From an uncultured Lachnospiraceae bacterium (GTDB taxonomy: Bacteria; Bacillota; Clostridia; Lachnospirales; Lachnospiraceae), in the NCBI GenBank assembly GCA_900317555.1, contig ONHF01000009.1, positions 45,545-109,544 of the forward strand: DNA of 64,000 nt, in the 5' to 3' direction. The notes under the pieces are model-generated. The model was not told the origin of the DNA. It made no database searches and saw only the letters and a program-made list of their open reading frames with translations. The stretch's first letter is position 1, and each line of letters starts with the position of its first letter. Of this stretch, positions 28,961 through 38,013 are shown piece after piece. Both the position numbers and the translations under genes were made by a program.

Positions 28961-29263
28961 ATGAAAATCACAGATGTACGGGTTAGGAAAATCACTAAAG
29001 CCGGAAAGATGAAAGCGGTCGTTTCAATTACACTCGACAACGAATTTGTGGTGCATGACATTAAGGTAATTGAGGGCGAAAAGGGACTGTTCATCGCTAT
29101 GCCGAGCCGCAAGACTGCGGAGGGGGAATACCGCGACATAGCGCATCCGATCAATTCTAAGACGCGGGGAGAGCTCGAAGAGACGATCCTGAAGGTTTAT
29201 CAGGAGAGCCTTGTGGCTGCGGACGAAAGCCCGGAAGATGCTCCGTGTGAGGAAGCTCTGTAG
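28961..29263 (+). CDS. spoVG: SpoVG family regulator
   Basis: 100 residues. The conserved core [33 protein letters not shown] and [10 protein letters not shown] is that of SpoVG, a nucleic-acid-binding protein involved in septation, sporulation and virulence control in different Firmicutes. The acidic C-terminus is variable. In Bacillus spoVG also lies upstream of pth and mfd, with other genes between. A strong terminator follows. Confidence 0.95.
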   Translation: MKITDVRVRKITKAGKMKAVVSITLDNEFVVHDIKVIEGEKGLFIAMPSRKTAEGEYRDIAHPINSKTRGELEETILKVYQESLVAADESPEDAPCEEAL

Positions 29264-29306
29264 CGAACGGAAGCAGAGCTTAGCCTTTCCAACAGAATAA
29301 TAATGG

Positions 29307-29343
29307 AACCGGTTCACCACGCGGTGTGGTGAGCCGGTTTTTT
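29307..29343 (+). terminator. intrinsic terminator after spoVG
   Basis: AACCGG-TTCACCAC and GTGGTGAG-CCGGTT form a stem around GCGGT, followed by six T. It ends the glgC-glgD-spoVG unit. Confidence 0.85.
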
Positions 29344-29399
29344 ATGGTACAATATCGGATTGCGGACAGAGTATTATATGGATAAAGGAGCGGAAATTC

Positions 29400-29972
29400 A
29401 TGGATTCGTTATACCTGATTGTCGGCCTTGGCAATCCCGGAAAGGAATATGCCGGAACCAGACACAACATGGGCTTTGATGTCATTGACCGTTTGGCCGG
29501 AGAATACAATACAGGCAGCTTTTCGAAATTCGGAAAGTCATTGGCAGGAAAAGGAATGATCGGAGACTGTAAAGTCATTCTGCTGAAGCCGCAGACGTAC
29601 ATGAATCTTTCGGGCGAGGCTGTCCGGGAAGCTGTCGATTTCTATAAAATCGACCACAAGACACAGCTGATCGTCATATCCGACGATATTGACCTGCCGG
29701 AGGGAAAGCTGCGGCTTCGGATGAAAGGCAGCGCGGGCGGACACAACGGACTTAAAAACATTATCCTCCATCTTGGGGATGATGAATTTTACAGAATCCG
29801 GGTCGGCGTCGGCGCAAAACCGGACAAGAATGCCGATCTCGCGGATTATGTACTGGGACATCCGGGGAAGGATGACAGGAAGATACTGGAAGAGGCGCAG
29901 GATCGGGCGGCGCAGGCGGTGCGCTGTATCATGGAAGAAGGCATTCAGAAGGCAATGAATCAGTATAACTAA
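29400..29972 (+). CDS. pth: peptidyl-tRNA hydrolase
   Basis: Recycles tRNA from dropped peptidyl-tRNA. 190 residues. Catalytic features: LGNPGKEYAGTRHNMGFDVID with the active-site His, PQTYMNLSG, and DDIDLPEGKLRLR with the conserved Asp; GSAGGHNGLKNI is the signature loop. AAAGGAG precedes the ATG. A TATTAT (29372-29377) may be its -10. Confidence 0.96.
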   Translation: MDSLYLIVGLGNPGKEYAGTRHNMGFDVIDRLAGEYNTGSFSKFGKSLAGKGMIGDCKVILLKPQTYMNLSGEAVREAVDFYKIDHKTQLIVISDDIDLPEGKLRLRMKGSAGGHNGLKNIILHLGDDEFYRIRVGVGAKPDKNADLADYVLGHPGKDDRKILEEAQDRAAQAVRCIMEEGIQKAMNQYN

Positions 29973-29979
29973 TGTCTTC

Positions 29980-30056
29980 TTCCTTCCGCCTGTTTACAGC
30001 GGAAGGAAAAGACAAGGGAGGTCTGCTTGCACCCGCCTGCACGCAGGCGGGTGCAA
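29980..30056 (+). repeat. two perfect hairpins between pth and mfd
   Basis: TTCCTTCCGC (29980-29989) pairs with GCGGAAGGAA (29999-30008). TTGCACCCGCCTGC (30027-30040) pairs with GCAGGCGGGTGCAA (30043-30056), a 14-bp perfect inverted repeat. Neither is followed by a T-tract. The second sits between a strong ribosome-binding sequence AAGGGAGGT (30014-30022) and the mfd start codon at 30070, so it may control mfd translation. Confidence 0.65.
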
Positions 30057-30069
30057 TAGACAATAAACT

Positions 30070-33000
30070 ATGAAAAGTCTGACAGAACCGATGCTTGCAT
30101 CGGCCGAATACAACCGCATAACAGTCGCGCTCACGGGCGAAAAGGGCAATGTCCTGGCGGAAGGCTGCGTTGACCCGCAGAAGCTCCATCTGATCCATGC
30201 CGTATCGAAGGATGAACGTCTTGCGGACCACGGCAGATTCCGCCTGATCGTGACCAGCAGTGATAAAAAGGCGCAGGAAATCGCGCGGGATTATGTTTTC
30301 TATGACCGGCAGACCTATGTTTTCCCGGGAAAAGACCTGATTTTCTACCAGGCCGATCTTAGAAGCCGCGAAATACAGATGCAGAGAATCCGCTGTCTTC
30401 GAAGAATTGTGGAAGGCAGGCCGCTTACGGTTGTAACGACGTTTGCGGCGCTGATGACACCGCAGGTGCCGATCGGCATTTTAAGAAAGAACATTATCCG
30501 GATCGAAAAGGGAGATACCTTCGATCAGCAGGCGCTTGTCAGACAGCTCGTCCTTCTGGGTTATGAAAAGAACGCGCAGGTCGACGGGCCGGGCCAGTTC
30601 GCGGTTCGCGGCGATCTGCTGGATGTCTTCGATCTGACAGAGGAGAATCCGTACCGGATCGAATTCTTTGACAATGAAGTCGAGACGATCCGAAGCTTTG
30701 ACGCGGAAAGCCAAAGATCTATTGAGCAGCTGAGCATGATCCGGATTTACCCGGCGACAGAGCTGATTCTGGATGAGAAGCGGCTTTCGAGAGGCCTTTC
30801 GAAGATACGGGAGGAGACCGCAGCAACAGCGAAAAAACTTCGGGCATCCGGAAAAACACAGGAAGCCGGGACGCTGCAGCAGCAGATCAGAGATCTGGAA
30901 GAAGAAGTAACCGAATGGCACGATTATACGAAGCTGGAAGGCTTTATTCATTACTTCTATCCGGAAACAGACAGTTTTCTTGATCTGTTCAAAACAATGG
31001 ATACACTGCTTTTCCTCGATGAGCCGGAGCGCCTTCTGCAGGAAGGACAGGCAGTCGAGCTGGAATTCAAGGAGAGCATGACCGGACGGGCGGAACGCGG
31101 CCTTGTGATACCCGGCCAGATGCATCTTCTGACGCCGGTGGGCACACTGGAGTACAAGATCAGCCTGTACCGGCGGCTGGGACTTGCTGCGCTTTTACAG
31201 GGTAATACCTTTTTCGAACATGCGGAGTGCGTTTCCCTGCACGCGAGGAACGTGCCTCCCTATAACAGCAGTTTTGAATCGCTTGTTGAAAACCTGAAGA
31301 AACTGCGCGCGCAGCAGTACCGCGTGATCATCATCTCCGCGTCAAGAACAAGGGCCAAGCGGCTCGCGCAGGATTTAACAGAGCGCTCCATCACGACGTT
31401 TTACAGTGAAAATCCGGACCGCGTACTGCAGCCAAGAGAAGTGATGACCTATTACGGGCATCTCTCTTCCGGCTTTGAGTACACCGACCTTAAATTTATG
31501 GTCATCGCGGAGTCGGATATCTTCGGCGTACAGAAAAAGAAAAAGAAATCTTCCGGAAGCGGCCCGGCAAAGAACCGCATCCGCAGCTTCGAGGACCTGC
31601 ATGTCGGAGATTATGTCGTTCACGAAGATTACGGCATCGGCATGTACGAAGGCGTCGAGAAGATCACGGTGGACAATTCGTCACAGGATTATATCAAGCT
31701 CCGCTATGCCGGCAGCCAGACACTGTACGTACTTCCGACCGATCTGCATTCGTTGCAGAAATACGCTTCTGCGTCCGCGGCAAAGCCCAAACTCAGCACA
31801 TTCGGCGGCAGCGACTGGAAGAAGACCAAGAGTAAAGTCAAAGGCGCTGTAGAGGAAGTTGCGCAGGATCTGGTTGAGCTGTATGCCAAAAGGCAGTCGC
31901 AGAAAGGCTTTACATTTTCGAAAGATACTGTCTGGCAGAAGGAATTCGAGGAGATGTTCCCGTATCAGGAGACACAGGATCAGCTTGCCGCGATTGAAGA
32001 TACGAAGAAGGACATGGAGAGCGGCAAGATCATGGACCGCCTGATCTGCGGAGACGTCGGTTTCGGCAAAACAGAAATCGCGGTCCGCGCCGCTTTCAAG
32101 GCAGTACAGGATGAAAAACAGGTCGCGGTCCTCGTTCCGACGACAATTCTTGCCCAGCAGCACTACAATACGTTTATCGAAAGAATGAAGGATTTCCCGG
32201 TCAACATCGAACTGATGTCGAGGTTCCGGACACCGGCCGAACAGAAAAACGCGATCGCAGGCTTAAAAAGCGGCCGGGTGGATATCGTGATCGGCACGCA
32301 CAGAATTCTTTCGAAAGACGTTGCGTTTAAGGACCTGGGACTTCTTGTCATTGATGAAGAGCAGCGCTTCGGCGTGGCTGCCAAGGAGAAAATCAAGAAG
32401 CTCCGTGCGAGTGTCGATGTTTTGACACTGTCCGCGACACCGATTCCAAGAACGCTGCACATGAGCCTGACCGGCATCCGGGACATGAGTGTCCTCGAAG
32501 AAGCGCCGCAGGACCGCGTGCCGATCCAGACCTATGTTATGGAATACAACGAGGAGATGGTGCGGGAAGCGATTCTGCGCGAGCTTTCGCGCAAAGGGCA
32601 GGTCTACTATGTTTATAACAAGGTGAATGATATCGCGCTTGTGACGGGCAGGCTCCGCGAGCTTGTACCGGAAGCAAGGATCGGTTTTGCGCATGGACAG
32701 ATGAGCGAGAGCGAGCTCGAGAAGATTATGTATGACTTCATCAGCGGCGACATTGACGTTCTCGTTTCGACGACCATCATCGAGACCGGGCTGGACATCA
32801 GCAATGTCAATACGATTATCATTCACGACGCGGATAAAATGGGGCTGTCCCAGCTCTATCAGCTGCGCGGCAGAGTCGGCAGATCAAACCGCGGTGCATA
32901 CGCATTTCTACTGTACAAGCCCGGAAGACTGCTCCCGGAGGTCGCGGAAAAGAGACTTTCCGCGATCCGCGAATTTACGGACCTTGGCAGCGGCTTCCGT

Positions 33001-33645
33001 ATTGCCATGCGCGACCTTGAGATCCGCGGCGCTGGCAGCATCCTCGGGAAATCCCAGCACGGCCATATGGCCGCGGTCGGCTATGACCTTTATTGCAAGA
33101 TGCTCGAAGAAGCCGTTAAGAAAGCAAAAGGTGAACCGGTAATGGAGCAGCGGCACACTTCGATCCGTCTGCTTGCGGACGCGTATATTCCGGACGAATA
33201 TATCGTGAACGAAGCGCAGAAGCTCGAGATTTACAAGAAAATCTCGCAGATCGGCGGTGTAGACGACTGCAGCGACGTTCGGGATGAGCTGCGCGACCGC
33301 TTCGGGGATAAGATACCGCTCCCTGCGCGTAACCTTCTCCGGATTGCATTAATCCGGGCGACCGCGGAGAAAACAGGCATCATCGACATCACCGGCGAAG
33401 CCGGCAAAGTCCGCTTTACACTGGACCACAGCGGCAGCTTCCGCGCGGAGAATATTCCGGCACTGATCAAACGCTACAAGGGCGGGCTGCGGTTCATTGC
33501 GAAAGGAGAGGGAAAAGGAGAGCTTGCAGGCGAGCCGTATTTCGAGCTGGAGTATCCGAAGGATCCGATCCGGGACGCGGACGGCGAAATGCTTCTTTCA
33601 ATCGTGGAAAAATTCATTACGCAGTTTTCGGAGCTGCTCCGGTAG
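30070..33645 (+). CDS. mfd: transcription-repair coupling factor
   Basis: ATP-driven DNA translocase that removes stalled RNA polymerase and recruits UvrA. 1191 residues. Order: UvrB-like domain (about 1-330), a short linker, a CarD-like RNA polymerase-interaction domain (LHVGDYVVHEDYGIGMYEG, about 510-575), helicase domain with P-loop G661-D-V-G-F-G-K667-T and DEEQ, a C-terminal helicase half with QLRGRVGRS, and the TRCF domain. The nearest good ribosome site is 48 bases before the ATG and is separated from it by a 14-bp hairpin. No better start exists before residue 8. Confidence 0.97.
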   Translation: MKSLTEPMLASAEYNRITVALTGEKGNVLAEGCVDPQKLHLIHAVSKDERLADHGRFRLIVTSSDKKAQEIARDYVFYDRQTYVFPGKDLIFYQADLRSREIQMQRIRCLRRIVEGRPLTVVTTFAALMTPQVPIGILRKNIIRIEKGDTFDQQALVRQLVLLGYEKNAQVDGPGQFAVRGDLLDVFDLTEENPYRIEFFDNEVETIRSFDAESQRSIEQLSMIRIYPATELILDEKRLSRGLSKIREETAATAKKLRASGKTQEAGTLQQQIRDLEEEVTEWHDYTKLEGFIHYFYPETDSFLDLFKTMDTLLFLDEPERLLQEGQAVELEFKESMTGRAERGLVIPGQMHLLTPVGTLEYKISLYRRLGLAALLQGNTFFEHAECVSLHARNVPPYNSSFESLVENLKKLRAQQYRVIIISASRTRAKRLAQDLTERSITTFYSENPDRVLQPREVMTYYGHLSSGFEYTDLKFMVIAESDIFGVQKKKKKSSGSGPAKNRIRSFEDLHVGDYVVHEDYGIGMYEGVEKITVDNSSQDYIKLRYAGSQTLYVLPTDLHSLQKYASASAAKPKLSTFGGSDWKKTKSKVKGAVEEVAQDLVELYAKRQSQKGFTFSKDTVWQKEFEEMFPYQETQDQLAAIEDTKKDMESGKIMDRLICGDVGFGKTEIAVRAAFKAVQDEKQVAVLVPTTILAQQHYNTFIERMKDFPVNIELMSRFRTPAEQKNAIAGLKSGRVDIVIGTHRILSKDVAFKDLGLLVIDEEQRFGVAAKEKIKKLRASVDVLTLSATPIPRTLHMSLTGIRDMSVLEEAPQDRVPIQTYVMEYNEEMVREAILRELSRKGQVYYVYNKVNDIALVTGRLRELVPEARIGFAHGQMSESELEKIMYDFISGDIDVLVSTTIIETGLDISNVNTIIIHDADKMGLSQLYQLRGRVGRSNRGAYAFLLYKPGRLLPEVAEKRLSAIREFTDLGSGFRIAMRDLEIRGAGSILGKSQHGHMAAVGYDLYCKMLEEAVKKAKGEPVMEQRHTSIRLLADAYIPDEYIVNEAQKLEIYKKISQIGGVDDCSDVRDELRDRFGDKIPLPARNLLRIALIRATAEKTGIIDITGEAGKVRFTLDHSGSFRAENIPALIKRYKGGLRFIAKGEGKGELAGEPYFELEYPKDPIRDADGEMLLSIVEKFITQFSELLR

Positions 33646-33663
33646 CACCGGGAGGGTGCTTTT
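33644..33663 (+). terminator. short hairpin at the mfd stop
   Basis: AGCACC-GGGAG-GGTGCT followed by TTT overlaps the mfd stop codon. A modest intrinsic terminator. Confidence 0.5.
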
Positions 33664-33735
33664 AAAACGGTACAGAATAACGTATGCCCGGGAAAGGTCC
33701 CGGAAAACGGTACAAATTAATGTACCGTTTTCCGG
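33664..33735. repeat. 36-base palindrome plus a direct repeat of its arm
   Basis: CCGGAAAACGGTACA (33700-33714) and TGTACCGTTTTCCGG (33721-33735) are perfect 15-base inverted arms around AATTAA. The arm core AAAACGGTACA also occurs upstream at 33664-33674, 40 bases before. It lies between the mfd terminator and the Na/Pi transporter gene. No T-tract follows, so an operator or regulatory RNA element is as likely as a terminator. Confidence 0.6.
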
Positions 33736-33873
33736 GGAATTATCTGCTATTTCCATGCTGTTATACGGTATGCTTATTGTAAAATCCGTGTAAAATGGTT
33801 TTGAGAAGAACAGTATCCGTGAACAGGCCGGCCGTGAGGCTAAGGTGGAATGCGTATTCGCTCTGGAGGAAGC

Positions 33874-35748
33874 ATGAGCTTTTTTGACTTTTTAGGAATT
33901 GTGGGAGGCCTGGTCCTCTTTCTGTACGGTATTCAGACCCTCGGTGACGGACTGAAAAAAGTCTCCGGCGGCAAGATGGAGCAGATTCTGCAGACCCTGA
34001 CATCGAACAAATGGAAGGGCGCGCTGCTAGGCATGCTGGTAACAGCAGTGATTCAGTCCTCCGGAGCGACGATCGTTATGGTTGTCGGCTTCGTCAACTC
34101 GGAAATCATGTCGCTGCAGCAGTCCGTCGGCGTCATCCTCGGCGCAAACATCGGAACAACGATCACGGCCTGGCTCCTGTCTCTGACAGGCATTCAGGGC
34201 GACAACATCGTTCTGTCGATGCTTAAACCCGCGAACTTTTCGCCGGTTGTCGGTATCATCGGTGTTTTCATGATGATGATGTGCAAGAAGCAGAAGCACC
34301 GTGATATCGGAAGCATCATGACGAGCTTCGCGGTGCTTCTGATCGGCATGGATATCATGGCGAGCGGCGCGGCGCCCCTTGCGGACGATCCGAAATTCAC
34401 CGGCATTCTGACCGCATTTTCCAATCCTGTTCTGGGACTTCTGGCCGGACTTATTATTACGGTTATTCTGCAGAGTTCCTCTGCTTCCATTGGCATTCTG
34501 CAGTCTTTGTCGCTGACCGGTGTTTTGAAGATGAGCAGCGCGATTCCCGTTATCATGGGCGAAAACATCGGCTCCGCGATCACCGGCGTCATGGGAGCGA
34601 TCGGCGCGTCCAGAAACGCGCGGCGCGCTTCGTTCATTCAGCTGTTTTACTGCATCATCAAAACCACCGTCTTCATGATCGGCTTCTACGCGCTCAATAT
34701 GTTCATCCATTTCCCGATTATGGAGCGGACGGCGTCTCCTGTCGTCATCGCTGTTTTCCATTCGATTTTCAATATTGCGGCAGTTCTTCTGATGCTGCCG
34801 GTTTCCGATATCCTTGTCCGGCTCGTCGAAAAGGCCGTGCCGGTGACGCCGGAAGAGAACGCTTCAAGGCAGACCAAAAAAGAGCTGCAGATGCTCGACG
34901 CGAGATTCATTACATCGCCGGCGTTCGGTATCCAGCAGTGCAAGAAGGCGGCTGACCGCATGGGCGACTATGTGCGGGAGTCGATGGAAACCGCGCTTTC
35001 GATTGTGCTGTCCTATGACGCTGCAAAGGCCGCGAAAGTCGAGGAAATCGAGAATACGATCGACCACTATGAAGATGAGCTGAACGGGTATCTTGTGAAG
35101 CTCAGCAGTATGAATCTTTCGGACAGCGATACGCATATGTTTTCACTGCTGATTCATACAATCGGTGATTTCGAGCGTATGTCCGATCACGCGCTGAACA
35201 TTATGCAGTCGGCGCGGCAGATGGATGAGAAGAAACAGGAGTTCTCGGACAAGGCGCGCGAGGAACTGCAGGTGTTCAACAGCGCGCTGAATGACATCGT
35301 GGGAAGAACCGTGCGCGCGTTCCAGAAGAATGACCTGCGTCTGGCGTCCACGGTTGAACCGCTTGAAAATGTCATTGACGGTCTCAATGAAGAGATCAAG
35401 AGCAGACATGTAAAGCGGCTGCGGAAGGGCAAATGTACTATTGATCTTGGCATTGTGCTTGAAGATATCACCACGGACTATGAGAGAATCGCGGACCATT
35501 GCAATAACATCGCCGTGCATATGACACAGATCGCGGACGACGCCGAAGGCTTTGACACGCATGAGTATCTGATTAGTCTGGACGAGAGCCAGAAGGAAGA
35601 GTACAAGATCGCGGAGCGAGGATTTGAGCATATGTACGCTTTGCCGAAGCTTAAGGAGGACAGAGACAATAGCGATCTTAGAGGCGGCAAAGACGATAAA
35701 TATAATAAAGCGGGCAAGAGCAAATTGAAGGACAGGAAGAAGAGCTGA
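33874..35748 (+). CDS. Na/Pi cotransporter family protein with C-terminal PhoU-like domain
   Basis: 624 residues. The membrane half (about 1-320) has the two inverted NptA repeats with QSS signatures (VIQSSGATIVMVVGF and ILQSSSASIGIL), which bind Na+ and phosphate-like anions. The C-terminal half (about 345-560) is a helical PhoU-like domain, followed by a lysine-rich tail. It probably imports or balances phosphate using the sodium gradient. ATG 33874 follows GGAGGAAGC; the longer start at 33850 has no such site. A small unknown gene follows after 3 bases. Confidence 0.9.
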   Translation: MSFFDFLGIVGGLVLFLYGIQTLGDGLKKVSGGKMEQILQTLTSNKWKGALLGMLVTAVIQSSGATIVMVVGFVNSEIMSLQQSVGVILGANIGTTITAWLLSLTGIQGDNIVLSMLKPANFSPVVGIIGVFMMMMCKKQKHRDIGSIMTSFAVLLIGMDIMASGAAPLADDPKFTGILTAFSNPVLGLLAGLIITVILQSSSASIGILQSLSLTGVLKMSSAIPVIMGENIGSAITGVMGAIGASRNARRASFIQLFYCIIKTTVFMIGFYALNMFIHFPIMERTASPVVIAVFHSIFNIAAVLLMLPVSDILVRLVEKAVPVTPEENASRQTKKELQMLDARFITSPAFGIQQCKKAADRMGDYVRESMETALSIVLSYDAAKAAKVEEIENTIDHYEDELNGYLVKLSSMNLSDSDTHMFSLLIHTIGDFERMSDHALNIMQSARQMDEKKQEFSDKAREELQVFNSALNDIVGRTVRAFQKNDLRLASTVEPLENVIDGLNEEIKSRHVKRLRKGKCTIDLGIVLEDITTDYERIADHCNNIAVHMTQIADDAEGFDTHEYLISLDESQKEEYKIAERGFEHMYALPKLKEDRDNSDLRGGKDDKYNKAGKSKLKDRKKS

Positions 35749-35751
35749 GCG

Positions 35752-36180
35752 ATGGAAGAAAAGAATGTGTGGCCGGAAGGCATCCCGCAGTATACGGATC
35801 AGGACCTGCTTTCAGAGGAAGAGCTGTTTGATATGGCCATGAAAGTTGTGCTGGAACAGGAAGTGAACGCACCGGGGTATGAGCTTGTCGCGGCGTCCTA
35901 CGATCCGAAGTCAATTCCGAATATTGTGTTCCGCAAAAACGGACGTCTGCAGATGATCGATGTTGAAGCGGGCATTGCCCCTTCGGTGCCGGCTCTTGAC
36001 GATCAGCTCTACGGGATCATGCTGGGACAGGCGCAGCAGTTTGACGCAAGGGCTTACTTCGCGGCGGTGTCCATCGGCTCGAAGGACCACGCGCGGTTTG
36101 AAAAGTCTCTCGCGCTCCGCGGTGATGACTTTTATGTCCGCTACGAGGGACTGCGGAAGATTATTCGTGTGATGATGTAG
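35752..36180 (+). CDS. hypothetical protein next to the Na/Pi transporter
   Basis: 142 residues, no signal peptide or membrane helix, acidic N-terminus and a mixed alpha/beta pattern (PNIVFRKNGRLQMIDVEAG, ARAYFAAVSIGSKD). I do not recognise the family. It starts 3 bases after the transporter stop, so it is probably translated from the same message. The coding is continuous with codon use like its neighbours. Confidence 0.6.
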   Translation: MEEKNVWPEGIPQYTDQDLLSEEELFDMAMKVVLEQEVNAPGYELVAASYDPKSIPNIVFRKNGRLQMIDVEAGIAPSVPALDDQLYGIMLGQAQQFDARAYFAAVSIGSKDHARFEKSLALRGDDFYVRYEGLRKIIRVMM

Positions 36181-36193
36181 AGGAGAGCGTACA

Positions 36194-36334
36194 GCATAGA
36201 AAATTCAAGACGAAACACGAAAGCGGGCGTATATTGCATAGAAATCAGCGAAATCTATACAATACGCGCCCGCAATACAAATTTGTCTTGAAAAAATCTA
36301 TGCAGATGAGCAAGTCACGCCGCTATTGCATAGA
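36194..36334. repeat. cluster of GCATAGA repeats with a 20-bp imperfect hairpin
   Basis: GCATAGA occurs at 36194-36200, 36236-36242 and 36328-36334. TATTGCATAGA is exact in the last two, and inverted forms TCTATACAATA and TCTATGCA occur at 36254-36264 and 36297-36304. Positions 36223-36242 pair with 36254-36273 over 20 bases with few mismatches (core GCGGGCG). TTCAAGAC and GTCTTGAA (about 36204-36211 and 36288-36295) add an outer stem. It lies between two convergent genes, so part may terminate transcription. Confidence 0.55.
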
Positions 36335-36358
36335 TCCCCGGAGAAATCGCCGCGCACC

Positions 36359-37810
36359 TTAATGATGCAGCTGCTCCAGCAGGCCGATCTTCGTATCATA
36401 CAGACGCTGGGACAAGTCAACATAAACCTGGTGCGGATTGGACAGCCGCCTTGACTCTTCCCAGAGCGTATCCTGCTCTTTCAGGCAGTAGTCGCGGATC
36501 TCCATTGTCGGCCGCGCCTGATATACACACTTCCCATTCAGGAAAACCGGCACCATGAGCTCGCGCAGCTCGAACTCGCCGGGCTGCATGGTTGTCTTCT
36601 TCCACGGCTCCGCAGGATCGAACAGCTCGATCGGCTCGTCTTCTGTAAACGTCTCATCCTCAAAACAAATCAGATCCGCCTTAATCTTATGCGAATCCTT
36701 TTCATAGATCCGGTAGATTTTCTTGTTTCCGGGGTTCGTGATCTTTTCGGTATTTTCGGAGAGCTTGATCTTGGGCTCGAACGTGCCGTCATCCAGTTTC
36801 ACAGCCGCAAGCTTGTAAACGCCGCCAAAGGAAGGATTGTCCTTCGCGGTGATCAGGTTCGTGCCCACGCCGAAGGAATCAATGCACGCGCCCTGCTGGA
36901 ACAGGGAATTGATCAGATACTCGTCAAGGTCATTGGAGCAGGTGATCTTCGCCTGCGGATAACCCGCGTCATCGAGCATCTTCCTCGCCTTCTTTGTAAG
37001 ATAAGCAAGATCGCCGGAATCCAGACGGATACCGATGTGATCGACCGGCAGGCCTTTTTCTTTCATATAATCGAAAGTCCGGATCGCGTTCGGAATACCG
37101 CTCTTTAAAGTGTCATAGGTATCAACGAGCAGTGTGCATGCCTGCGGATACAGGTCCGCGTAAGCTTTGAACGCGTCCAGCTCCGATTCAAAGCTCATGA
37201 TCCAGCTGTGCGCGTGCGTTCCCAGAACCGGAATACCGAACAGCTCGCCGCACAGAACATTTGACGTTCCGGCGCACCCTGCGATAACAGCCGCTCTTGC
37301 GCCGTAGGTTCCTGCATCCGGCCCCTGTGCTCTGCGCAGGCCGAATTCCATGATCGGCGCCTTGCCTGCCTCATGCACGATTCTTGCCGCCTTGGTCGCG
37401 ATCAGACTCTGATGGTTGACAATGCACAGAATCGCGGTTTCAACAAGCTGCGCTTCCATGATCGGTGCCACAACCTTTACCATGGGTTCTCTCGGGAACA
37501 TCAGAGAGCCTTCCGGAATGCAGTAGATATCGCCGTGGAAGCGGAAGTCGGCAAGATAATCCAGAAAATCCGCGTCAAAGATCTTCAGTCCGCGCAGGTA
37601 CTCGATGTCCTGTGCCGAGAAGTGCAGATCTTCAATGTATCTGACAAGCTGTTCAACGCCGCACATGATCGAATAGCCGCCGCCGAACGGATTGTTGCGG
37701 AAAAACGCGTCGAAAACAACGGTTTTGTTTTCAACCTTGTTCTTGAAATAGCCCTGCATCATCGTGAGTTCGTACAGATCGGTGAGCAGCGTCAGGTTCT
37801 GTCTGTCCAT
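36359..37810 (-). CDS. pncB: nicotinate phosphoribosyltransferase
   Basis: NAD salvage: nicotinate, PRPP and ATP give nicotinate mononucleotide. 483 residues. Recognised by LLTDLYELTMMQGYF, the conserved GLRRAQGPDAG region with the phosphorylated-His context THAHSWIMSF, and IGIRLDSGDLAYL. GGAGGGTAAA precedes the ATG. Single-gene unit with its own promoter. Confidence 0.95.
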   Translation of the reverse strand: MDRQNLTLLTDLYELTMMQGYFKNKVENKTVVFDAFFRNNPFGGGYSIMCGVEQLVRYIEDLHFSAQDIEYLRGLKIFDADFLDYLADFRFHGDIYCIPEGSLMFPREPMVKVVAPIMEAQLVETAILCIVNHQSLIATKAARIVHEAGKAPIMEFGLRRAQGPDAGTYGARAAVIAGCAGTSNVLCGELFGIPVLGTHAHSWIMSFESELDAFKAYADLYPQACTLLVDTYDTLKSGIPNAIRTFDYMKEKGLPVDHIGIRLDSGDLAYLTKKARKMLDDAGYPQAKITCSNDLDEYLINSLFQQGACIDSFGVGTNLITAKDNPSFGGVYKLAAVKLDDGTFEPKIKLSENTEKITNPGNKKIYRIYEKDSHKIKADLICFEDETFTEDEPIELFDPAEPWKKTTMQPGEFELRELMVPVFLNGKCVYQARPTMEIRDYCLKEQDTLWEESRRLSNPHQVYVDLSQRLYDTKIGLLEQLHH

Positions 37811-37846
37811 TTTACCCTCCGGGATTGGATTGAATTAAACTGGTGT

Positions 37847-37875
37847 AATCATACTACAATACAGAAAAGTGCGCA
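37847..37875 (-). promoter_or_regulatory. promoter of pncB
   Basis: Minus strand TTGCGC (37870-37875), a 17-base spacer and TATGAT (37847-37852), 37 bases before the start codon. Confidence 0.55.
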
Positions 37876-37934
37876 AATTTTCATGCAATTTTAACAGACC
37901 GTCACAACAGATCCGCGGAATATGCGCGTATATA

Positions 37935-37943
37935 TGCTATACT
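37935..37943 (+). promoter_or_regulatory. extended -10 promoter of the DUF2142 gene
   Basis: TGCTATACT is an extended -10 lying 70 bases before ATG 38014. No clear -35. Confidence 0.5.
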
Positions 37944-38013
37944 GAGCGAAATTAACGTGCATGCCCCGGATGCCGGAGCACCACAATATTGTACGCGGAA
38001 GGGACTTTATTTT

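Noticed and set aside
29980-30056. Ordinary terminator for pth
   Set aside because: Both hairpins are perfect but neither has a T-tract on either strand.
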